From positions 1-37,309 of the forward strand of contig DASVBU010000032.1 in the NCBI GenBank assembly GCA_036375695.1: 37,309 nucleotides of DNA. The letters run 5' to 3'. Origin of the DNA: ZC4RG35 sp036375695 (GTDB lineage: Bacteria > Actinomycetota > Acidimicrobiia > Spongiisociales > ZC4RG35). The notes under the pieces are model-generated. The model ran no database searches. It had not been told where the DNA came from and was given only the letters and a program-made list of their open reading frames with translations. The position numbers and the translations under genes were made by a program. This document shows positions 16,474 through 22,894 of the stretch, piece after piece (the first letter of the stretch is position 1; each line of letters opens with the position of its first letter).

Positions 16474-16908
16474 CGCCCGGTACTCCTGGAACGGCCTGGC
16501 CGTCCCCAGTTCGTCGCTGGCGACCACGCCACTGATGATGCCTTCGGCGTCGACGAAGTAGGTGGTCCGCTTGGCGGCCCCGTAACCCTCGTCGAAGGTG
16601 TGATACGCCCTGGTCACCTCGCCGTGGGGCCAGAAGTCGCTGAGGATGTCGAAAGTGAAGCCCTGCTGCTCGGCCCAGACCGCGTTGGAGTGGAGCGTGT
16701 TGCAGGTGATGACCACGACCCGGGTGTCCCCGAAGACTTCGAAGTTGTCGCGGATCTCACAGAGCTCACCCTCGCAGGTTCGAGTGAATGCGAACGGCAT
16801 GAACACCGCCACCCACGGCTGTCCGAACAGGTCGTCGGTGGAGATGGTCTCCCGGCGCTGGTTGCGCAGTGCGAAAGGTGGTGCGGGGGTGCCGATGGTC
16901 AGCGTCAT
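16453..16908 (-). CDS. AhpE-type peroxiredoxin
   Basis: A 151-residue thioredoxin-fold peroxidase that reduces hydroperoxides in the cytoplasm. The active-site motif PFAFTRTCEGELC (38-50) puts the peroxidatic Cys at 45. LSDFWPHGEVTRAY (89-102) is closely similar to mycobacterial AhpE, and Arg114 lies in the conserved KRTTYFVD strand. Cys50 and Cys69 are extra cysteines, so a resolving disulfide is possible although AhpE is usually 1-Cys. It starts 13 bp after the DUF2342 stop, as the last gene of an HtrA-DUF2342-Prx transcript. No reductase partner is nearby. Confidence 0.9.
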   Translation of the reverse strand: MTLTIGTPAPPFALRNQRRETISTDDLFGQPWVAVFMPFAFTRTCEGELCEIRDNFEVFGDTRVVVITCNTLHSNAVWAEQQGFTFDILSDFWPHGEVTRAYHTFDEGYGAAKRTTYFVDAEGIISGVVASDELGTARPFQEYRALLEPAG

Positions 16909-16921
16909 GACCCGTATCTTG

Positions 16922-17992
16922 TCAGAGCCAACCGTCGATCAGCACGCGTGCCGCCCACGCCGTGGGGTCGGCGAGCTCGCCGGCGCTGGGCATCCGCGAG
17001 GGATCCGACCACAGCACGGCCAGCGCATCGTCCCCGTAGCGGTGCTCCACCTCCCGGTTGAACGCCTCACCGGCCTGGGTGATCGAGGGAGGCACCGGCC
17101 CAACGCCGATCGGGTTGACCTGTTCCGTCTCCATCTCCCGGAGCTGGTCGCGGTGCGAGGTGATGGTGTCGAAGTTCGGCGAGAGGTCATGGATGGCCCG
17201 GCGAGCCAGCAGGCGGGCGCACCCTCCGATCGCGCCCAGGAACGCCTCGAGCTCGGCGCGTGGCGCCTCCGCCTCCTCGCCGCCGAGCAGGCTCTCGATG
17301 CCGCCTGCCTCCTCGATTGCCCGCTCGATTTCGGCGGGATCGGTTCCGCCCATCATCAAACCGCCGAGTCTGCTCGGGTCGATACGGCTCGCCTCTGCCA
17401 GGGCGCCGACCAGCGTGGAGAGGTGGTCCCGGATCCAGGGGATCTCGCACATGGTGCGGAAGGCGACCTCGTTGGCGGCGACCCAGAGTCGGACCTCCGA
17501 GGCCTGGACACCCGGGACCTCGAGTCGCTCGATGTTGGGGACGATCACGGTCAGCGCACCCGTCTGGTCGGGCGGAAGCCCGGCGTCGAAGCCGGCCATC
17601 ACCCAGGTTGCCAGGGAGCCCACGAGCGAGCCCGCCTGGAGCCCGATGATCGCCGGAGCCATCTGGCCGAAGAGCGAGGCCGCCGGGCCCTCGGCCATGA
17701 CCGAGGCGGAGAACGGCTCGACGAGGGCGGTGTAGGCCTCGAGATTGCGCTCCGCCCAGCCCCGCTGGTCGAGGGGGAGAACATCGGCCGCCGTGGGGAC
17801 CCGGAACGGCGAGACTCGCTCCACGTTGAACTCGGCGAGGCGGGTCAGGTCCCGGAACTCCTCGGCGGCCCACGGCTCTACGGGTTGGCGATCGCCGGTG
17901 AGATGTCTTGCCACCTCGGCGGCGAGCTTCCAGTTCACCGGCCCCGGCTGATTGAACAACTCGAAGAGCTTCGAGAAGAGGTCGTCGCTCAT
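16922..17992 (-). CDS. DUF2342 zinc-metalloprotease-like protein with degenerate active site
   Basis: A 356-residue member of the actinobacterial DUF2342 family, annotated in other genomes as zinc-dependent metalloprotease (Rv3195-like). GSLVGSLATWVMAGFDAGLP and VPNIERLEV precede the expected zinc helix, and IPWIRDHLSTLVG follows it, as in the family. However, the HEVTH zinc-binding motif is NEVAF here (residues 174-178): both His ligands are lost (Asn174, Phe178) and only Glu175 is kept. The protein is therefore unlikely to be a zinc protease and may act as a scaffold or chaperone-like protein. Its ATG overlaps the HtrA stop (ATGA), so it is coupled to that protease. Confidence 0.85.
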   Translation of the reverse strand: MSDDLFSKLFELFNQPGPVNWKLAAEVARHLTGDRQPVEPWAAEEFRDLTRLAEFNVERVSPFRVPTAADVLPLDQRGWAERNLEAYTALVEPFSASVMAEGPAASLFGQMAPAIIGLQAGSLVGSLATWVMAGFDAGLPPDQTGALTVIVPNIERLEVPGVQASEVRLWVAANEVAFRTMCEIPWIRDHLSTLVGALAEASRIDPSRLGGLMMGGTDPAEIERAIEEAGGIESLLGGEEAEAPRAELEAFLGAIGGCARLLARRAIHDLSPNFDTITSHRDQLREMETEQVNPIGVGPVPPSITQAGEAFNREVEHRYGDDALAVLWSDPSRMPSAGELADPTAWAARVLIDGWL

Positions 17993-19134
17993 CGGATACT
18001 GCCCAGCACCACGTCCAGGGTCAGGGACTCCTCACCGCGGATGATCTCCACAGGGATGCTCTGATTGGCGCGGAGACGCCGCAGCGCGCCGAGGAGGTCG
18101 TCGATGGTCGTCACCTGTCGGCCGGCGATCCTGGTGATGACGTCGCCGACCTCGCCACCCGATGCCCCGTAGGGGGATTCGGACTGGAGACGGGTCACGC
18201 CGACACCGACCGGGTACTCGGATCCGTCCTGGCGCGCCCACACGGTGTTCCCTTCGATGCCGAGACGGGCGTGATCGACCCGGCCCGTGGCGATGAGGTC
18301 CTCCACGACGCCCACCACCTGCTCCACCGGGACGGCGAAACCGAGCCCCTCGGCGCCAACATCGGAGACGGCGATCGCGGTGGTGATCCCGATCAACCGG
18401 GCGTCGGCGTCGACGAGGGCTCCACCCGACGACCCGGGCGCGATGGGGGCGTCGGTCTGGACCAGGCCGTAGAGGACCTCGCCTCGCCGAACCTGGAGTG
18501 TGCGGTCGAGGGCACTCACGATCCCCGAGCTCACCGTCGGCCCGCCTTCGAGGCCGAGCGGGTTGCCGATCGCGATTGCGGGCTCGCCGATGGAGAGGTC
18601 GTCCGCCGACCCGAGATCGATGGGGGTGAGGTCCCTGCGATCGACCCGGAGGACGGCCAGGTCGGTGAGGGGGTCGGTGCCGACGAGGGTGGCCGGGAAG
18701 CGGGCGCCGTCGGCGAACACCACCGCCAGGCTGTTGGCGCCTTCGACGACGTGGTTGTTGGTGATGATGTAGCCGTCCTCCCGGTAGACGACGCCACTGC
18801 CACTGCCCGACCGGAGGAACCCGGACGACTCCACGAAGACGGTCGACGGGATGACGCGGGCCGCCACGTCGGCGACCGTTACGTCTTCACCGAGTGTCGG
18901 CGGTGGTCCGGTGGGGGCGGGGACGCTGAGGCTGGGGCCGGGAATGGTCGAAGGCGTGGGCTCCTCGAACACGCCCACCTGGTACAGGATGGCGAAGGTG
19001 ACGGCGGTGCCCAGGAGCACGCCGCCGAGGACGGAGAGGATGACGGTCCAAGGGTCGGTCCTGGCCCTCCTGGGCGGCTCGACGGTCGTCCGGGTCGGCT
19101 GCTCCCACAGTGTCGGGGGCCCTGGTTCGGTCAT
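17989..19134 (-). CDS. HtrA/DegP-type membrane-anchored serine protease with PDZ domain
   Basis: A 381-residue protease. One membrane helix (about 30-52) is followed by a Pro-rich linker. The trypsin-like domain (about 85-280) has a complete triad: His128 (TNNHVVEG), Asp158 (DPLTDLAVL) and Ser236 (APIAPGSSGGAL). A PDZ domain (about 285-378, ASGGEVGDVITRIAGRQV) closes the protein. It should degrade or refold damaged proteins outside the membrane. The start at 19134 is chosen because a longer frame (to 19347) would run through the divergent moaE gene, and TAGACT lies 10 nt upstream. DUF2342 and the peroxiredoxin follow in the same transcript. Confidence 0.92.
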   Translation of the reverse strand: MTEPGPPTLWEQPTRTTVEPPRRARTDPWTVILSVLGGVLLGTAVTFAILYQVGVFEEPTPSTIPGPSLSVPAPTGPPPTLGEDVTVADVAARVIPSTVFVESSGFLRSGSGSGVVYREDGYIITNNHVVEGANSLAVVFADGARFPATLVGTDPLTDLAVLRVDRRDLTPIDLGSADDLSIGEPAIAIGNPLGLEGGPTVSSGIVSALDRTLQVRRGEVLYGLVQTDAPIAPGSSGGALVDADARLIGITTAIAVSDVGAEGLGFAVPVEQVVGVVEDLIATGRVDHARLGIEGNTVWARQDGSEYPVGVGVTRLQSESPYGASGGEVGDVITRIAGRQVTTIDDLLGALRRLRANQSIPVEIIRGEESLTLDVVLGSIR

Positions 19135-19144
19135 CAGGAGACCG

Positions 19145-19192
19145 AGTCTATGGGAGGTTTCCGCCAATCCGGCTCGGTCGTCGCCGTAGGCT
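19145..19192. promoter_or_regulatory. Divergent -10 hexamers for htrA-like gene and moaE
   Basis: TAGACT on the minus strand (19150-19145) is 10 nt from the ATG at 19134. TAGGCT on the plus strand (19187-19192) is 6 nt from the GTG at 19199, implying a leaderless moaE mRNA. No other signal is seen in the 64-bp gap. Confidence 0.45.
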
Positions 19193-19198
19193 GGTGCC

Positions 19199-19627
19199 GT
19201 GAGTGAACCTTCGATCCGGGTGCGCGTCGGACCGGAGCCGATCGACCCTGGCGCCCTGGCGGCGGAGGCGGGACGACCCGATTCGGGGGCGACGGTCGTC
19301 TTCCTGGGAACCGTACGCGACCACTCCGAGGGCAAGGAGGGGGTCACCCATCTCGACTACGAGGTGTACCCCGAGATGGTCGAGAAGGTGATCACCGGGA
19401 TCGTCGCAGAGGCCGGGGAAAAGTGGCCCGTTCTCGCCGCCCTGGTGGAGCACCGTTCGGGAGTGGTGGAGACGGGCGAGACGTCCGTCGCCGTCGTCGT
19501 CTCGTCGGCACATCGCGGCGATGCCTTCGAGGCGGCCCGGTACATCATCGACGAGCTCAAGGCCCGTGCCCCGATCTGGAAGAAGGAGCACTGGCCGGGC
19601 GGTTCCGAGTGGTCGAGGGGCTCCTGA
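19199..19627 (+). CDS. moaE: Molybdopterin synthase catalytic subunit MoaE
   Basis: A 142-residue MoaE. The protein pairs with MoaD thiocarboxylate and inserts two sulfurs into cyclic pyranopterin monophosphate to make molybdopterin. Conserved segments are VVFLGTVRDHSEG, THLDYEVYPEM, EHRSGVVETGE, SSAHRGDAFEAARYIIDELK and the active-site APIWKKEHW near the C-terminus, whose lysines are the catalytic residues in characterised enzymes. The GTG start fits a TAGGCT -10 six nucleotides upstream. No moaD or other molybdenum-cofactor gene is in the window. The PDZ-S16 gene begins 28 bp downstream and may share a transcript. Confidence 0.93.
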   Translation: MSEPSIRVRVGPEPIDPGALAAEAGRPDSGATVVFLGTVRDHSEGKEGVTHLDYEVYPEMVEKVITGIVAEAGEKWPVLAALVEHRSGVVETGETSVAVVVSSAHRGDAFEAARYIIDELKARAPIWKKEHWPGGSEWSRGS

Positions 19628-19655
19628 GTTATCACGGCCGTTCTGTGATGATCCT

Positions 19656-20681
19656 GTGAGCGAGATGGCCGAGACCCAGCCGACCAGGACGACCTGGCCC
19701 TATGTGACTTTGGGGAGCCTCTTCCTCACGGGAGTGCTTCTCATCGTGGCCTGGAACATCGAGCTGCCGTATCTGGCCTACAGCCCCGGCCCGGTGGCCA
19801 ACGCCCTCGATGGGATCGAGGCGGACACCTCCCCGGTCGACGACCCGGAGGGGAACCTCCTCATGCTCACCGTCGTCGGCCAGCCGGTGAACATCCTCGA
19901 GGCGGTCATCGCCGGCTTCGATCCCCAGGTCGACCTGGTGCGAAGGGAGGCGGTGCGGCGGCCGGACGAGACCGACGAGGAGTATCGGAGCCGGGTCCTG
20001 GCGCAGATGTCCGACTCCAACCACCGGGCCATCCTGGCGGCGCTCACCCATCTCGGCTACGACATGGAGGTCGTGGAGGTCGTCATCGAGGACGTTCTCG
20101 AGGGTGTGCCCGCCCACGACGTCCTGCAACGCGGTGACACGATCGTCGCCTTCGACGGGCTCCCCATCTCCCGGGCCGACGACCTGCCGCCGCTGATCCA
20201 GGAGAGAGGCGTCGGGGACACCGTCGGGATCACCATCCTCCGTGACGGTCAGGAGATGGAGGTGGAGGTGGTCCTCGTCGAGCGAGAGGAGGAGCCGGGT
20301 GTGCCCATGATCGGGATCACGCTCGGTCAGATCACGCAGCCGCCGTTCGAGATCGACATCCGGACGGGAGACGTCGGCGGACCGTCGGCGGGTCTGATCC
20401 ACACGCTCGCCATCATCGACGTGCTCACCGAAGGAGACCTCACCAAGGGGCACATCATCGCCGGCACCGGCACGATCGACCCCACGGACGGCTCCGTCGG
20501 GGCGATCGGAGGGGTGAAGCAGAAGGTGGTGGCGGCGGAAGCGGCCGGAGCCAGCCACATCATGGTCCCCGTGGCCAACTACCCGGCCGCCCTCGAGGCG
20601 CCCCGGGAGAACATCAAGATCGTGCCCGTCGCCAGCCTCGACGAGGCCCTCGCGTTCCTCGATTCGCTGCCCCCCACCTAG
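19656..20681 (+). CDS. Membrane-anchored PDZ / Lon-type (S16) serine protease, YlbL-like
   Basis: A 341-residue protease. One membrane helix (about 17-34) is followed by the LPYLAYSPGPV segment typical of YlbL-like proteins. A PDZ domain (about 130-210; VPAHDVLQRGDTIVAFDG) precedes an S16 Lon-type domain (about 215-335). The Ser-Lys dyad is present: Ser244 in VGGPSAGLIHTLAI and Lys288 in GAIGGVKQK. It probably cleaves proteins at the outer membrane face; family members lack the AAA+ module of Lon. Start choice lies between GTG 19656 and ATG 19665; neither has a strong ribosome binding site. Homologues in actinobacteria (Rv3194c) neighbour DUF2342 and UPF0182, both of which are nearby here. 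Confidence 0.9.
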   Translation: MSEMAETQPTRTTWPYVTLGSLFLTGVLLIVAWNIELPYLAYSPGPVANALDGIEADTSPVDDPEGNLLMLTVVGQPVNILEAVIAGFDPQVDLVRREAVRRPDETDEEYRSRVLAQMSDSNHRAILAALTHLGYDMEVVEVVIEDVLEGVPAHDVLQRGDTIVAFDGLPISRADDLPPLIQERGVGDTVGITILRDGQEMEVEVVLVEREEEPGVPMIGITLGQITQPPFEIDIRTGDVGGPSAGLIHTLAIIDVLTEGDLTKGHIIAGTGTIDPTDGSVGAIGGVKQKVVAAEAAGASHIMVPVANYPAALEAPRENIKIVPVASLDEALAFLDSLPPT

Positions 20682-20712
20682 GCAAAGCCCCGTCGCAACG
20701 GGCACTTCCAGT

Positions 20713-20718
20713 TATCTT
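20713..20718 (+). promoter_or_regulatory. Candidate -10 (TATCTT) of the DivIVA-like gene
   Basis: TATCTT ends 10 nt before the ATG at 20729. A second weaker match, TACCTT, lies at 20720-20725. No Shine-Dalgarno is visible, so a leaderless or near-leaderless transcript is likely. Confidence 0.35.
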
Positions 20719-20728
20719 CTACCTTCGG

Positions 20729-22393
20729 ATGCCCTCCGAGATCTCCCCCTCTGAAATCCGTCAGGCACAGTTTCGTACCGTGCTGCGCGGTCTCGACCGG
20801 GCCGAAGTCGAGGCATTCCTGCATCAGGTCGCCGACCGCATCGAGGAGATGCAACGCGAGGTCGCCGAGCTGAAGGAAGCGGTGGAGAGCAAGGCGCCGG
20901 ACTGGGAGCACGAGTTCGATGCCTTGGGACATGAGGTCACCAACATCCTCCAGGCCGCCCGTGAGGCCGCGGAGACCATGAGGGAGCGCGCCGCGGCGGA
21001 CGCCGCCAAATGGCGCAGCGAGGCGCTCGAGGAGGCGGAGCTCAACCGCCGGGAGGCAGCCGCCGACGCCGAGGCGATGCGGCGCGACGCCTGGGTCACC
21101 GGCACCGCACTCCTGGAACAGGCCGAGGCAGAAGCTCGTCGCATGCGGGAGCAAGCCGAACGCGACGTGCTCACGGTGATGGGCGAGGCCGAGCGCGAGG
21201 CGCACCGGCTCACGTCCGCCGCCCGGCGGGAGGCGGAGGACATGATCCGCAACGCCACGATGTCGGCGGAGAAGATGACCGTCGAGGCGGAGCGGCGTCG
21301 TGACGACATCATCGAGGCCGCCAACCGCCAGGCCGCAGCGGCCCAGGAGAGGACCCGGGCCCTGGAGCAGCGCCGTGACGAGCTGCTCGAAGAACTGGAG
21401 AGCGTCCGATCCACTCTCTACAAGCTCGAGGAGTCCCTCGACGAGAAGCGTGGCCAGATCAAGGCCGTCGTCGAGGAGAGCACGACCGTCAAGGTGGTCC
21501 CACCGCCCCGCGACGAGGAGGAGGGCGACAAGGCGTGGGAACTGGGTGAGACCGTGCGGGTCGTGCCGGGGGAGCGTCGCATCCCCAAGCTCCCCACGAG
21601 CCCGTCAGAGCCCGAAGAGACTTCAGAGCCCGAGACGAAGATCGTCGAGCCCGTCACCGGCACTCCTGAGGCCCCCGGGCCCAAGGAAGAGCCGACCGAG
21701 GTGGCGGCGGCCGGGGAGACCGAGCCGGCGCCGTCCGACAAGGCCGACGAGGAGCCCGTCGCCGAAGAGAAGGACGACGATCTCGCCTCGCTGTTCGCCG
21801 CCCTCAGGTCACCGTCGCAGACGGAAGAGGCCCCGGAGGACGAGGTCGATGGCGTCGAGACACCACCCGCCGCCCCGCCCGGGGAAGCTCGTGCCGACTC
21901 GGGGATCGATGGTCACGACTGGATCGAGGAGCGGGACTCGAGACTGCTCCCCATCACCAACCGGGCGCTGCGGGGCACCAAGCGGGCCATCACCGAGCTG
22001 CAGAACATCGCCCTCGACCAGCTCCGCACCGACGAGAAGTGGAGACCCGACCAGAGGGTGGTGGCCGAGGCGCTGGGTGCCGACCTGATCACGCTGTGGG
22101 CGGAGAGTTTCGCTGCAGGGCACGCGGTCGCCGAGGCGATGACCGGGACCAAGCTGAAGCGGCCCGCCACCCCGCATTCCGAAGCCGTCGAGGAGGTGTC
22201 GGTCGCCCTGTCCGAGGCCCTGGCCAAGGCCATCGACGAGGCCGGAGAAGGGCCGAGGGAGCGACAGTCGGCGGCATCCCGGGTGTTCAGGGTCTGGCGC
22301 TCTGACGAAGCGGAGCAACGTCTCCGCGAACTGGCGATCCGCGCCTATCAGCAGGGTGTGGAGAAGTCGGTGGCCACCCGCGACGACTCCTGA
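20729..22393 (+). CDS. DivIVA/Wag31-like coiled-coil protein
   Basis: A 554-residue protein. Residues 4-45 match the DivIVA N-terminal membrane-binding and dimerisation region (SPSEIRQAQFRTVLRGLDRAEVEAFL). A very long coiled coil (about 30-260), rich in Ala, Glu and Arg with repeated AEAEARR-type heptads, follows. An acidic Pro/Glu-rich linker (about 265-390) leads to a helical C-terminal domain (about 400-554; RALRGTKRAITELQNIALDQL). DivIVA proteins mark curved membrane and steer polar growth and septum placement in actinobacteria. This one is much longer than Wag31 (about 260 residues), so it may be a separate polarity scaffold. It converges on a VOC gene with a 4-bp gap. Confidence 0.8.
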   Translation: MPSEISPSEIRQAQFRTVLRGLDRAEVEAFLHQVADRIEEMQREVAELKEAVESKAPDWEHEFDALGHEVTNILQAAREAAETMRERAAADAAKWRSEALEEAELNRREAAADAEAMRRDAWVTGTALLEQAEAEARRMREQAERDVLTVMGEAEREAHRLTSAARREAEDMIRNATMSAEKMTVEAERRRDDIIEAANRQAAAAQERTRALEQRRDELLEELESVRSTLYKLEESLDEKRGQIKAVVEESTTVKVVPPPRDEEEGDKAWELGETVRVVPGERRIPKLPTSPSEPEETSEPETKIVEPVTGTPEAPGPKEEPTEVAAAGETEPAPSDKADEEPVAEEKDDDLASLFAALRSPSQTEEAPEDEVDGVETPPAAPPGEARADSGIDGHDWIEERDSRLLPITNRALRGTKRAITELQNIALDQLRTDEKWRPDQRVVAEALGADLITLWAESFAAGHAVAEAMTGTKLKRPATPHSEAVEEVSVALSEALAKAIDEAGEGPRERQSAASRVFRVWRSDEAEQRLRELAIRAYQQGVEKSVATRDDS

Positions 22394-22397
22394 GGGC

Positions 22398-22796
22398 TCA
22401 GCCCTTGTTGGTCGCCTTCCAGAAGGTGATCCAGTTGCCCATGTGGTCCTCGACCGTGAACTCGGCCTGGCCCCATGGTCGATCGGCGATCGGATCGGCG
22501 ATGGTCGCCCCCGCATTTCTGATCTGGTCGTAGAGCTCCTCGAGGTCCGGAGCTTCGATGTACAGCGCCATCGGGGACCGACCACCGAGACGCGCGGCGA
22601 TCGCCTCGTTGTAGCCGGCGCTGTAGAAGTCGGTCGGCACCTCGAGCATTATGCGGGCATCGCCACGCGTCAGGGAGTTGTTGGGCTGGTCGACGTCGCC
22701 GCGGTCGAGTTCGAACCCGAGAATCTCCTGGTAGAAGCGGAGCGCCTCCGCCATGTCGGGCACACGGATGGTGGGGATCACGGCCCATCCGGGCAT
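22398..22796 (-). CDS. VOC (glyoxalase/bleomycin-resistance) family protein
   Basis: A 132-residue protein with the paired beta-alpha-beta-beta-beta modules of the vicinal oxygen chelate fold. Module one is about residues 5-57 (IPTIRVPDMAEALRFYQEILGF) and module two about 73-128 (SPMALYIEAPDLEELYDQI, ending DHMGNWITFW). His or Glu metal ligands are not complete at all usual positions, so it could be a binding protein rather than an enzyme. The start at 22796 has a strong purine-rich GAGGAGAAG upstream. It is divergent from UPF0182 across 98 bp. The substrate is unknown. Confidence 0.8.
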   Translation of the reverse strand: MPGWAVIPTIRVPDMAEALRFYQEILGFELDRGDVDQPNNSLTRGDARIMLEVPTDFYSAGYNEAIAARLGGRSPMALYIEAPDLEELYDQIRNAGATIADPIADRPWGQAEFTVEDHMGNWITFWKATNKG

Positions 22797-22876
22797 GAGC
22801 TTCTCCTCGGTCGGGCCGCCAATTGAACCGCCACCCCGGCTCTATAGCAAGGGGGCGGGTTGAACAGGCCAGGCCG

Positions 22877-22882
22877 TAGACT
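22877..22882 (+). promoter_or_regulatory. Candidate -10 (TAGACT) of the UPF0182 gene
   Basis: TAGACT ends 12 nt before the ATG at 22895, so the leader would be only about 5 nt. Confidence 0.4.
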
Positions 22883-22894
22883 CCCCGGAACCCA

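Noticed and set aside
19135..19347. Longer start for the HtrA-like protease
   Set aside because: It would cover the divergent moaE gene. The Met at 19134 gives a normal short cytoplasmic lead before the membrane helix and has a -10 hexamer nearby.
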